Of a stretch of 62,396 nucleotides of DNA, positions 7,807 to 15,530 are shown piece after piece. The notes under the pieces are model-generated. The model worked only from the letters and a program-made list of their open reading frames with translations. It made no database searches and was not told the origin of the DNA. Positions within the stretch are counted from its first letter, which is position 1. The number at the start of each line of letters is the position of its first letter. Origin of the DNA: Streptomyces sp. 378. Its GTDB lineage: Bacteria > Actinomycetota > Actinomycetes > Streptomycetales > Streptomycetaceae. The stretch is from positions 1 to 62,396 of the forward strand of contig NZ_JASKMS010000040.1 in assembly GCF_030124145.1 (NCBI RefSeq), written 5' to 3'. A program made the position numbers and the translations under genes.

Positions 7807-8661
7807 TCAGACGGCGAGAACCAGGTCGTCCTGCGTGAGGGTTGCGCGGATCGTCTCGGTGAGCCGGTCGGCCGCGATCGACGCGTAGTGCTCGGTCTTC
7901 TCCACGCCGATGAAGTCCCGGCCTTCCAGCAGGGCGGCGACGCCCGTGGAGCCGGAGCCGGCGCAGAAGTCGAGGACCGTGCCGCCTTCGGGGCTGATCT
8001 TGACCAGCTCGCGCATCACCTCGACCGGCTTCTGCGTGATGTGCTGGCGCTTCGCCCCCGAGGGCTGCGAAGCCGAGTACATACCCGGCAGGTAGACCGG
8101 GTTCCGGGAGCCGTCGATCGGCCCCTTGGACGCCCAGACGATGAATTCGCAGTTCTGGGTGAACCGGCCCTTCTGGGGCCTGGCCTGCGGCTTGTGCCAG
8201 GCCAGCACACCGCGCCACAGCCATCCGGCGGCCTGAATGGCGTCCGTCGTCGTGGGGAGTTGGCGCCAGTCGGTGAACAGCAGCGCGGTCCCGCCGGTCT
8301 TCGTCAGCCGGTGGGCCTCAGTCATGATCTGCGTCAGCCAGAACGAGTAGGACCGCTGGTCCATGTTCTCGCCAGTGAAGTCGGCAAGGTCGTTCTTGGC
8401 ATCGGCGGAGGTGTACTTCTGCTTCGCGGAGCGGGTGGTGCGCTCCTTCGCGGTCCGGCCGCCGCTGTTGTACGGCGGGTCGGTGATGACGGAGTCGACG
8501 CAGCCGTCCGGGAGACCGGAGAGAACGGCCAGAGCGTCGCCCTGGTGCAGGGAAAAAGGCAAAGAGGAACCCCAATTCAGGTGCGGAAACGCGGAGGGAA
8601 ACCCTGCCTCGTACGGGAGTCCTCGCGGGCCGGAAATGGGCATGCAGAAGCCCATGGCCAC
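7807..8661 (-). CDS. DNA methyltransferase (N4/N6, beta-class type)
   Basis: Up to 284 residues. Near the N-terminus HQGDALAVLSGLPDG leads into DPPY (catalytic motif IV, in VITDPPYNSGG). The AdoMet-binding FxGxG motif is near the C-terminus (VLDFCAGSGSTGVAALLEGRDFIGVE). Motif IV before motif I is the order of beta-class N4-cytosine/N6-adenine methylases. No restriction gene is adjacent, so it is probably a solitary or anti-restriction methylase. The start is uncertain: ATG 8661 lacks a ribosome site, and a TTG at 8562, nearer HQGDA, is the alternative. It is driven by the minus-strand promoter at 8692-8720. Confidence 0.85.
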   Translation of the reverse strand: MAMGFCMPISGPRGLPYEAGFPSAFPHLNWGSSLPFSLHQGDALAVLSGLPDGCVDSVITDPPYNSGGRTAKERTTRSAKQKYTSADAKNDLADFTGENMDQRSYSFWLTQIMTEAHRLTKTGGTALLFTDWRQLPTTTDAIQAAGWLWRGVLAWHKPQARPQKGRFTQNCEFIVWASKGPIDGSRNPVYLPGMYSASQPSGAKRQHITQKPVEVMRELVKISPEGGTVLDFCAGSGSTGVAALLEGRDFIGVEKTEHYASIAADRLTETIRATLTQDDLVLAV

Positions 8662-8691
8662 AGGCGGAGGAAGGCGAGGGGGAGTCCAAAA

Positions 8692-8720
8692 ACTGTAGAG
8701 CCGAATCCGCCGACGACCAA
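8692..8720 (-). promoter_or_regulatory. Divergent promoter, minus-strand arm
   Basis: On the minus strand TTGGTC (8715-8720) and TACAGT (8692-8697) are separated by exactly 17 bases and followed by TTTTGG. This is a good sigma-70/HrdB-type promoter pointing at the methyltransferase gene. Confidence 0.65.
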
Positions 8721-8732
8721 GAAGTGCCGTGC

Positions 8733-8757
8733 TGAGGTGCCGGTTTCCGGCACCTCA
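8733..8757. promoter_or_regulatory. Palindromic operator candidate between divergent promoters
   Basis: A perfect inverted repeat, TGAGGTGCCGG / CCGGCACCTCA with TTT between. It is centred within a base of the midpoint between the two -35 boxes, placed to be bound by a dimeric regulator controlling both directions. Confidence 0.6.
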
Positions 8758-8768
8758 CGCCGAACTTT

Positions 8769-8797
8769 TTGGTCAACCGCCGATCCGCGCCTACTGT
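8769..8797 (+). promoter_or_regulatory. Divergent promoter, plus-strand arm
   Basis: TTGGTC (8769-8774) and TACTGT (8792-8797) with a 17-base spacer, followed by TTTTG, mirror the minus-strand promoter almost base for base. It would drive the transfer operon starting at 9022. The 224 bases from 8798 to 9021 hold no credible gene and would form a long 5' leader ending in the AAGGAG ribosome site. Confidence 0.65.
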
Positions 8798-9021
8798 TTT
8801 TGAACCGCCCGGCGCACACCGCCGCTGGCTACTCCCCTGCCACACCTCACGGAGGTACCCCCCTGCCCCGGCACACCTAGCTCACGGCACGGCCACACAC
8901 GGAGCGAGCGGCAACTCGCCCACACCGGCCCGCCTCCGATCGCCCACCCCGGCCGCCGCGCCCTTCCACCACGCCTCGCGCACGCGGCACGCCGGACACC
9001 GCACCCCTCAAGGAGCCGTTC

Positions 9022-9084
9022 ATGACGTCTCGCTACCCACCCATGCCCGAAACCGCTGACCGGCGAGCGGTCCGCTCAGATTGA
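9022..9084 (+). CDS. Short leader ORF before the wall hydrolase
   Basis: ATG after a strong AAGGAG (spacing 6), 20 codons, ending TGA at 9082-9084. The stop overlaps the TTG start of the next gene (TTGA). The hydrolase has no ribosome site of its own, so this small ORF probably serves to couple its translation. Alternatively a one-base error has split the true N-terminus of the hydrolase. Confidence 0.45.
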   Translation: MTSRYPPMPETADRRAVRSD

Positions 9085-10211
9085 AGGGGCTCGCCGCCGG
9101 CATCGGCGTCGTCTTCCTCTCCCCGATCCTGATCGCTGGCACCGGCATGATGCTGGCCTCCTCCGCCGATGCCGTGCAGAGCAGCGGCTCCTTCAGCGGC
9201 TGCCTGACCGACATCGACAGCGACAAGGTCGCCGAGCAGGTAACCAAGATCCTCGACGGCGCCTCCGGCAAAAACGTGCACGTCGAGGGCTTGGACCTGC
9301 CCGCCGAGCAGGTCCCAAATGCCCAGACGATCGTGGCCGCCGGCCTCTCCCTCGACGTCCCCAAGAAGGGACAGATCATCGCGCTCGCCACGGCGATGCA
9401 GGAGAGTCGGCTGCGCAACCTCAACTACGGCGACCGCGACTCCCTCGGTCTCTTCCAGCAGCGTCCCTCCCAGGGCTGGGGCAGCGCCCAGCAGATCCGC
9501 GATCCGGTCTACGCCTCCGAGCAGTTCTACAAGCACTTGTTCAAGGTGGACGGCTGGCAGCAGATGACCGTCACCCAGGCTGCCCAGGCCGTGCAGAAGT
9601 CCGGTCTCCCGGACGCGTATGCGCAGTGGGAGAACCTGGCCACCGCGCTGCAGAGCGCCATCGCCAAGACCTTCCCCGGCGCCGGCGACGCGGACGGCAA
9701 GGACACGAACCAGGGCGAGAAGCCGTCGACCAGCACGACCGGCTGCGCGCCGGGCCAGGACGGTTCCGGCTTCGGCCGCATCCCCGAAGGGAGCGTCCCC
9801 AAGGGCTACTCGATCCCCAAGGACGCCGACCCGAAGGCCCGAAAGGCCATCGAGTGGGCGATGCACCAACTCGGCACGCTCTACCAGTGGGGCGGATCCT
9901 GCACGGACGCGCACGGCCCCGACCCCATGGGCCGCTGCGATTGCAGCTCCCTGATGCAGCAGGCGTACGCCCATGCCGGCATCACGCTCACCCGCACCAC
10001 GTACACGCAGGTCAACGAGGGCAAGGCGGTCTCGCCCGCTCACCTCAAGCCCGGTGACCTGATCTTCAGCCGCGGCAGCGCCGCACGGCCCGAGCATGTC
10101 GGCATGTACATGGGCGAGGGCCTCGTGATCGAGGCGCCGCGCACCACCAAGCCGGTCCGGATCACCCCGATCAAGGACTGGGACATTCTCGCCGCCCGCC
10201 GCGTCCTCTGA
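9081..10211 (+). CDS. Bifunctional wall hydrolase: lysozyme-like plus NlpC/P60
   Basis: 376 residues. A membrane anchor at 4-25, a lysozyme/transglycosylase-like domain at about 80-195 (IIALATAMQESRLRN with probable catalytic Glu108, then GLFQQRPSQGWG), a linker at 200-240, and an NlpC/P60 peptidase domain at 250-376 (DCSSL with Cys288, EHVGMYMG with His339). It should cut both glycan and peptide bonds of peptidoglycan to let the transfer channel through the wall, as VirB1-type proteins do. First large gene of the transfer operon. TTG start chosen from the overlap with the leader ORF. Confidence 0.85.
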   Translation: MKGLAAGIGVVFLSPILIAGTGMMLASSADAVQSSGSFSGCLTDIDSDKVAEQVTKILDGASGKNVHVEGLDLPAEQVPNAQTIVAAGLSLDVPKKGQIIALATAMQESRLRNLNYGDRDSLGLFQQRPSQGWGSAQQIRDPVYASEQFYKHLFKVDGWQQMTVTQAAQAVQKSGLPDAYAQWENLATALQSAIAKTFPGAGDADGKDTNQGEKPSTSTTGCAPGQDGSGFGRIPEGSVPKGYSIPKDADPKARKAIEWAMHQLGTLYQWGGSCTDAHGPDPMGRCDCSSLMQQAYAHAGITLTRTTYTQVNEGKAVSPAHLKPGDLIFSRGSAARPEHVGMYMGEGLVIEAPRTTKPVRITPIKDWDILAARRVL

Positions 10212-10386
10212 CCCCGGTCAGCCCGCAGGCCCGCGAGCCGCCGTCGCCAGGACCTCGCCAGTGGTCTGCCCGATAGCCGGGCTCGGAGGCCAACCCCCTC
10301 CGCGCTCGCCGTCTCGCCCGACGAACCGCCCAGCAGGACGAGTCGAACGGCCCACTCTCTATCTCCCAACCCCCCGGAGCATCCAC

Positions 10387-10752
10387 GTGACAATCCCCTC
10401 CCGCGTCCGGCGCGCCCTCGCGGCCAGCTCGATCGGCCTCACAGTTGCCGCCGGCGGCCTGGCCAGCGCCTCCACAGCCCAGGCGTACGACACCGGCCAC
10501 ACGACGATCTCGTGCAAGGCGGTCAAGGTCCGCAAGGATCCTTCGAAGAAGTCCGCCGTCGTGGGCATCGCCTACCGGCACGACAAGGTCGCCTATAACC
10601 AGTTCGCGTACAAGCGCGCAGAGAAGACCTGGTACACCCGCGGCGCGGTGACCCGGAAGTCCGACGGCAAGAAGATCCGCGGATACATGATCTACGACTG
10701 CGCCAACCCGTACGAGTCGAACCCGGCACCGAAGCCGCCGATTCCGAAGTAG
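10387..10752 (+). CDS. Secreted SH3-like protein
   Basis: 121 residues from GTG with GGAG upstream (spacing 7). Signal peptide 1-32 (core LAASSIGLTVAAGGLASAS, cleavage near AQAYD). The mature part resembles a single SH3b domain (AVKVRKDPSKKSAVVGIAYR) with two Cys. Same type as the protein at 4547. Likely exported and peptidoglycan-associated. The gaps on either side (10212-10386 and 10753-10966) show nothing else recognisable apart from ribosome sites. Confidence 0.68.
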   Translation: MTIPSRVRRALAASSIGLTVAAGGLASASTAQAYDTGHTTISCKAVKVRKDPSKKSAVVGIAYRHDKVAYNQFAYKRAEKTWYTRGAVTRKSDGKKIRGYMIYDCANPYESNPAPKPPIPK

Positions 10753-10966
10753 CGCGCCCCGGCAGCCCTCCCTGGCCCCGAGCAGAAAAGGCGGCTTCGA
10801 AGCCGCGCCCCGGCCCGAGGAGTGGACTCTCCCCGCCTCTGCCCGACGCAGGTCCGGGCAAGCCGCCGCCGCGGCCACTTTCGCGCCCCGAGCGCACGTC
10901 CCCCTCCGCTTCGCTTTTCCCGCCGGCCCTCACCTGGCCCGCGTATGCAAGGAGCCCGCCACACCT

Positions 10967-11281
10967 ATGTCCGTCCCTCTCGCAGACCGCGTCATACAGC
11001 TCGCCTACGACCCAGGAATCTCGCCCAAGGGCGGCGGGTTGCCTGGCCTCGCCGTGCTGAAGAACGTGGTCAACAGCATCAACATGTTCGGGATCATCGC
11101 CGTCGTCGGCGCCCTCGCCGTCTCGCTCGGCGTATGGGCCTGGGGCCACCACACCGGCGGCCACCAGGCCGAGGCCAACGGAAAGAAGGGCGCGGTCGTC
11201 GCCGCCGGCGCCGCCCTCGGTCTGGGTGCCGCGAACGGCATCGTGGCCTTCTTCTCCGGCCTGGGGTCTCAGGTCCACTGA
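10967..11281 (+). CDS. Small integral membrane protein, DUF6112-like
   Basis: 104 residues. Two hydrophobic helices (INMFGIIAVVGALAVSLGVW and VVAAGAALGLGAANGIVAFF) joined by a polar loop with HHTGGHQAEANGKK, the layout of DUF6112 proteins in actinobacterial conjugation clusters. By position and topology it may play the VirB2/VirB3 small-subunit role. ATG after AAGGAG. Its TGA overlaps the next ATG by one base. Confidence 0.68.
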   Translation: MSVPLADRVIQLAYDPGISPKGGGLPGLAVLKNVVNSINMFGIIAVVGALAVSLGVWAWGHHTGGHQAEANGKKGAVVAAGAALGLGAANGIVAFFSGLGSQVH

Positions 11282-11973
11282 TGCGAAACCGTTTCCCTTC
11301 CCTTTCGCTGTCCTCGTACGGCTCGGGCTGGTCGGCCAACCGGCGCATCGCGATCGTCGCCTCCGCCGTCGCCGTCCTGCTCGCCCTCGCCGCGATCGTC
11401 GCCCTGCTGACCGGCGGCGGCAACGGTCACCAAGCCCCGGACAGTGCCGCGCCCGCCCCGACTGGCAGCCCGTCCTCCTCCGAGGCCGCCCCGAAGCCTT
11501 CCTCCGGATCCGGATCGGTGCCCAAGCCTCCGCAGATCTCCGAACCGGTCGCCTACGCCAAGGCGGCGGCCCAGATGCTGTGGTCCTACGACACCCGCGA
11601 CACCAGCCGCGACCAGCAGCTCGCCGGCATGCGCGCCTGGATGACCACGGAGACCAAGTACGCCGACTGGGCCTCGGTCTCCGGCCAGGTTCCCGATCCA
11701 GTGCTGTGGTCGCGGATGGCCGACCAGGACCAGCACGCCACCGCCAGCGTCACCGAGGGCCACTACCCGTCCGCCTTCAAGGCGGCCCTGGCCGACGACC
11801 CGTCCGCGATCACCGAGGCGTACATCTACGTCGTCACCGTCAACGGCAAGCAGACGCTCCGCTGGAAGAAGGGCGGCGGAGGGGCCGAGGAACGGGCCGT
11901 GACCCTCGCCGTCCAGTGCCGCCCGAACCACGACTGCACCCTGGCCGCCATCGCACCGAGCGTCACGCAGTGA
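11281..11973 (+). CDS. Single-pass membrane protein, VirB8/TcpC-like
   Basis: 230 residues: a short cytoplasmic start, one membrane helix (about 22-43), a Pro/Ser-rich stalk to about 80, then an extracytoplasmic alpha/beta domain (YAKAAAQMLWSYDTRD to VQCRPNHDCTLAAIAP). This bitopic layout with a SNTF2-like outer domain is that of VirB8 and TcpC conjugation proteins; the assignment is by layout and position, not a motif match. Two Cys near the C-terminus may pair. Confidence 0.6.
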   Translation: MRNRFPSLSLSSYGSGWSANRRIAIVASAVAVLLALAAIVALLTGGGNGHQAPDSAAPAPTGSPSSSEAAPKPSSGSGSVPKPPQISEPVAYAKAAAQMLWSYDTRDTSRDQQLAGMRAWMTTETKYADWASVSGQVPDPVLWSRMADQDQHATASVTEGHYPSAFKAALADDPSAITEAYIYVVTVNGKQTLRWKKGGGGAEERAVTLAVQCRPNHDCTLAAIAPSVTQ

Positions 11974-12009
11974 CCCGCGCCTGACACAAGAATGGAGGAG
12001 TAACTCCCC

Positions 12010-13386
12010 GTGGGTTTCTGTGATTTCCCCCTGGCCGACAAGCTGTGCGCCGTCGGTGACGCGGTCGACTTCGCCTCGGACCCCGCCAAGGCCATGGGCG
12101 ACTGGATGGCGAAGTCCGCCGGTGAACTGGCAGCCGCCGCAGCCGACCTGGCGGCCGAGGCAGTCAACACCACCACCAAGGTGGACCTGAATGCCGGGTG
12201 GTTCCGGGACAACTACGAAATGTTGCTGCCGCTGGGCCTGGTTCTGCTGGTCGCGACGTTCTGCGCGCAGCTGGTCCGAGCCGCCGTCAGGCGCGACGGA
12301 CAAGCCCTGACACAAGCGTTCACCGGCACCATGTCGGGCGTCCTGTTCGCCTTCTGCGCCATCGCCCTGACCACGGTCGCCGTCGAAGTGGTCGACGCCC
12401 TGTCCGCCGGCCTGCTCAAGACAGCGAACCTGAACATCGAGTCGGCTGTGCGCCGCATCGTGAAGGTCGGCCAGATCCCGGGCCTGTCCGCACTGGGCTG
12501 GCTCGTGTCGGCAGTCGCCGGTCTCGGCGCCGCCATCGGCGCGTTCCTCTACTGGTGCGTGATGATGGTCCGCAAGGTCGGCATCCTCGTCATGGTCACC
12601 CTGGCCGTCTTCGCCTCCGCCGGCGGTGGCTGGGAGGTCGCGCGCCGCTGGCGCAGGGGCTGGATCGAAGCCACCGCCACCCTCGTCGTCTCCAAGCTGC
12701 TGATGACCGTGATCTTCGTGCTCGGTATCGCCGCCATGGGCAAGACCGAGGCCGGCGATGGTATCGCCGCTCTGGCCGACGTGATGTCCGGCATCGTGAT
12801 CATGATTCTGGTGTTGCTGTGCCCGTACGCCGTCTTCAAGTTCGTGCACTGGGCAGCCGAAGGCACCGACGGCGAGTCCATCCACCGGGCCGGTGGCGCT
12901 GGGGCCCAGATGGCCAAGGCTCACGCCGAGAAGGCCGCCCGTAAGACCGCCGCCGCTGCGGCCACCGCCGGAACCGGTGGTGCTGCCGCCGGAGCAGGCG
13001 CCGCAGCGCTGGGCAGTGAGGCTGCTGCCGGAGGCGGTTTCCCTGGCGACATCGCCGCCAACCCGACCGGCGGAGGCGGAGAGGGCAAGGAGGGATCGCA
13101 GAGCGGCGGAACGGGTTCCTCGCCCGGCGGCGACGCGGTCAAGTCCGGCTTGGAGAAGGCCGTCCAGCCCGCGCCGACGAGCGTGTCCGACGACACCAGC
13201 GGCCAGGTGGGAGGCAGCCCCGGACCCGGCGGATCCGGCGCGAATGCCGCGTCCGGCCAGGGCGGCGGATGGCAGACCACTCCGCCGACGACGACACCGC
13301 CTCCGCAGGGCGCACCCCCATCCTCCGGCTCACAGGACGCCGCGTCGAGCGGGTCGGCTCCGCCGCCGCCTCCGACCGGTCTCTGA
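12010..13386 (+). CDS. Polytopic membrane protein, VirB6/SCO6881-like
   Basis: 458 residues. GTG start 8 bases after GGAGGAG. N-terminal amphipathic part, then about six membrane helices between residues 75 and 285 (for example MLLPLGLVLLVATFCAQLV and VMSGIVIMILVLLCPYAVF), then a long Gly/Ala/Ser/Pro-rich cytoplasmic tail. Matches the VirB6-like subunit that lies next to the SCO6880-type protein in actinobacterial transfer clusters. Forms the inner-membrane channel (inference from family). Confidence 0.72.
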   Translation: MGFCDFPLADKLCAVGDAVDFASDPAKAMGDWMAKSAGELAAAAADLAAEAVNTTTKVDLNAGWFRDNYEMLLPLGLVLLVATFCAQLVRAAVRRDGQALTQAFTGTMSGVLFAFCAIALTTVAVEVVDALSAGLLKTANLNIESAVRRIVKVGQIPGLSALGWLVSAVAGLGAAIGAFLYWCVMMVRKVGILVMVTLAVFASAGGGWEVARRWRRGWIEATATLVVSKLLMTVIFVLGIAAMGKTEAGDGIAALADVMSGIVIMILVLLCPYAVFKFVHWAAEGTDGESIHRAGGAGAQMAKAHAEKAARKTAAAAATAGTGGAAAGAGAAALGSEAAAGGGFPGDIAANPTGGGGEGKEGSQSGGTGSSPGGDAVKSGLEKAVQPAPTSVSDDTSGQVGGSPGPGGSGANAASGQGGGWQTTPPTTTPPPQGAPPSSGSQDAASSGSAPPPPPTGL

Positions 13387-13400
13387 CCCCTGCCCGACTC

Positions 13401-13437
13401 CCGGGGGCGGGACGTGCACACCACCTCCCGCCCCCGG
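13401..13437. terminator. Strong hairpin between transfer genes
   Basis: Perfect 12-bp stem (CCGGGGGCGGGA / TCCCGCCCCCGG) with a 13-base loop and no T run. It lies 14 bases after the VirB6-like stop and 30 bases before the SCO6880-like start. It could attenuate or stabilise mRNA within the operon rather than end it. Confidence 0.45.
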
Positions 13438-13467
13438 ACTCCACCCGCGCCTCCAGGACCCGCCCCC

Positions 13468-14940
13468 ATGACTGATCTCTCCGTCGCCCCGGTCACGGTG
13501 AAGTTCCCCCACCGCAGCCGCCGCGGCATCCTCCTCGGCCTCTCCCTGCCCCAACTCGTACTCGTCTTCTGCACGCTGGCCCTGCTGCTGATGACGGTGA
13601 TCTCCACCGGACTGCTCGGCGCCCTCGCCCTGGCCCCGCTGTGGGCGGCATCCGGTGCACTGGTCGCGATCCGCCGGCACGGCCGCTCCCTCATCGACTG
13701 GGCACCGATCGTCACCCGGTACGCGCACCGCCGCCGTACCGGCCAGACCCTCTGGCTCGCCCGGCCCGTCACCCGTCCCCGGCAGGACGGCGTCCTCCAT
13801 CTGCCCGGCACCGCCGCTTCCCTCAAGGTCGTCACCCCCGGCGATTCCGCCAACGGAGCTGCGGCCGTGCACGACCCGCACCAGCAGACCCTGACCGCCA
13901 TCGCCCGCGTCAGCAGCCGTGCTTTCGCCCTCCTCGACCCCGCGACCCAGAACCACAACGTGAGCAGCTGGGGGCGCGCGCTGGCGGGTATCGCCCGCAC
14001 CGGGCACGTCGCCACCGTGCAGGTGCTGGAGCGCACCGTGCCCGACAGCGGTGACACGCTCACCCGCCACTGGACCCAGAACGGGCAGCCCCAGGCCCCC
14101 GTCGCCGGACAGGTCTACTCCGAACTGGTCGCCTCGGCCGGCCCGGCCGCCGCTCCGCACGAGACGTACCTCGCCATCTCCCTCGACCTCAAGGCTGCCC
14201 GGCGCCTGATCAACCAGGCCGGCGGAGGGCTGCCCGGGGCGTTCACCGTCATGGAGCAGACCACCGCGTCCATCGCCCAGGCCGCCCGCAACGCCGGCCT
14301 GATGGTCACCGGGTGGCTGAGCGCGCGGGAGATCGCCGCCGTCATTCGCACCGCCTATGACCCAAAGGCGCTCGCCGCGCTCCAGCAGTGGTCCGAGACC
14401 GGCCGTGCCGAGGCCGACCCTGCAGCCGCCGGTCCCGTCGTGCAGTTCGAGGAGTACGACCGCCTCGCCACCGACAGCGCGCGGCACGCGACGTACTGGG
14501 TGGAGAACTGGCCGAGGACCGAGATGGGGGCGGGGTTCCTGCACGGTCTGATGTTCACGGCCGGCGTGCGTCGCAGCCTCTCCCTTATCTACGTGCCGCA
14601 GGGGCTCGAGTCCGCACTGCGGGACGTCCAGCGCAAGAAGGCCGCGATCATCGCCGACGCCAACGAGCGCGCCCGCCGCGGGCAAGTCGACTCCGAAGAG
14701 GATTCCGTCGAGTACGCCGACGTCAAGACCCGCGAACGCCAGCTCATCGCCGGGCACGCGGACGTGGCCCTGACCGGCCTGGTCACCGTCACCGCCGAGA
14801 CCGACGCCCTCCTGGACGCCGCCTGCGCACAGATCGAGACCCACGCCGTCACCTCCGGCGTCGACCTCCGCAGACTCAACTACCAGCAGCCGGACGCCTT
14901 CGCCCTCTCCGCGCTCCCGCTCGCCCGCACCGCCCTGTGA
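13468..14940 (+). CDS. SCO6880-family conjugation protein (PrgI-like N-terminus)
   Basis: 490 residues. Two membrane helices at about 25-65 after a short basic start (PHRSRRGILLGLSLPQLVL), as in the PrgI/VirB3-like end of SCO6880 proteins. A large soluble domain follows, ending RRLNYQQPDAFALSALPLA. SCO6880-type proteins replace the N-terminal half of VirB4 in actinobacterial transfer systems and sit next to the ATPase gene, as here (15531). ATG chosen after AGGA (spacing about 10). Confidence 0.82.
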   Translation: MTDLSVAPVTVKFPHRSRRGILLGLSLPQLVLVFCTLALLLMTVISTGLLGALALAPLWAASGALVAIRRHGRSLIDWAPIVTRYAHRRRTGQTLWLARPVTRPRQDGVLHLPGTAASLKVVTPGDSANGAAAVHDPHQQTLTAIARVSSRAFALLDPATQNHNVSSWGRALAGIARTGHVATVQVLERTVPDSGDTLTRHWTQNGQPQAPVAGQVYSELVASAGPAAAPHETYLAISLDLKAARRLINQAGGGLPGAFTVMEQTTASIAQAARNAGLMVTGWLSAREIAAVIRTAYDPKALAALQQWSETGRAEADPAAAGPVVQFEEYDRLATDSARHATYWVENWPRTEMGAGFLHGLMFTAGVRRSLSLIYVPQGLESALRDVQRKKAAIIADANERARRGQVDSEEDSVEYADVKTRERQLIAGHADVALTGLVTVTAETDALLDAACAQIETHAVTSGVDLRRLNYQQPDAFALSALPLARTAL

Positions 14941-15040
14941 ACCAGCCGCGCCCGTGCGCGCCCTGGCCCACTGCACTCCGGATCACCCGCGACGGGACGC
15001 CCGTCGCCGCCCTGCCTACCGGCAGGAAGGACCACCACCT

Positions 15041-15502
15041 TTGACCTCTCCTACGCGCCCCGACGACGCGCACCCCTACCTCCGCGCCGCGAGCGCCGGC
15101 ATCCGCCACCACGCACGGACCCTAGCGCCGTCGGACGCGGACCCGCCCAAGCCCGGAGATCGTCTGCACCTTGACGTGCTGCACGCCCACCTCACCGCTC
15201 TGCTCCAGCTTCTGGACCGGCTCGCCGACAACACCCGGCCCGCTCACCCGGCCGCCGGACGTCACCTGGCCACCGCCCACACCAGGCTCTGGCAGGCCAC
15301 GAGCGAAGTCCACGCCGCCTTCCACCTGCTGCCCGGCACACCCCAGGCCGACGCCGAGACAAGCGCCTGCCATCCAGAACGGCTCCCCGATGGCCCGCCC
15401 GTGCTGACGATCTGCCAACGCCACCTCGCCGCCGGACACGTAGTCCGCCGCAAGACCACCCCCACCGACCTCCGCCCGCACACCACGGCCTGCGTGCGAT
15501 GA
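15041..15502 (+). CDS. Small conjugation-cluster protein of unknown function
   Basis: 153 residues from TTG, about 11 bases after GGAAGG. Helical core (LDVLHAHLTALLQLLDRLAD, GRHLATAHTRLWQATSEVHA), Cys/His-containing C-terminus. I do not recognise it. Its promoter-proximal 60 bases and first 16 codons are duplicated at 18281-18435. It ends 28 bases before the VirB4-like gene; a further 11-codon ORF (15499-15534) bridges the gap by ATGA overlaps. Confidence 0.6.
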   Translation: MTSPTRPDDAHPYLRAASAGIRHHARTLAPSDADPPKPGDRLHLDVLHAHLTALLQLLDRLADNTRPAHPAAGRHLATAHTRLWQATSEVHAAFHLLPGTPQADAETSACHPERLPDGPPVLTICQRHLAAGHVVRRKTTPTDLRPHTTACVR

Positions 15503-15530
15503 GCACCACCCGCAGAATCGAGGGCCCCCG

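Noticed and set aside
8769..9059. Plus-strand frame between the divergent promoter and the hydrolase
   Set aside because: It begins inside the -35 box, has no ribosome site and reads as Pro/Arg/His low complexity.
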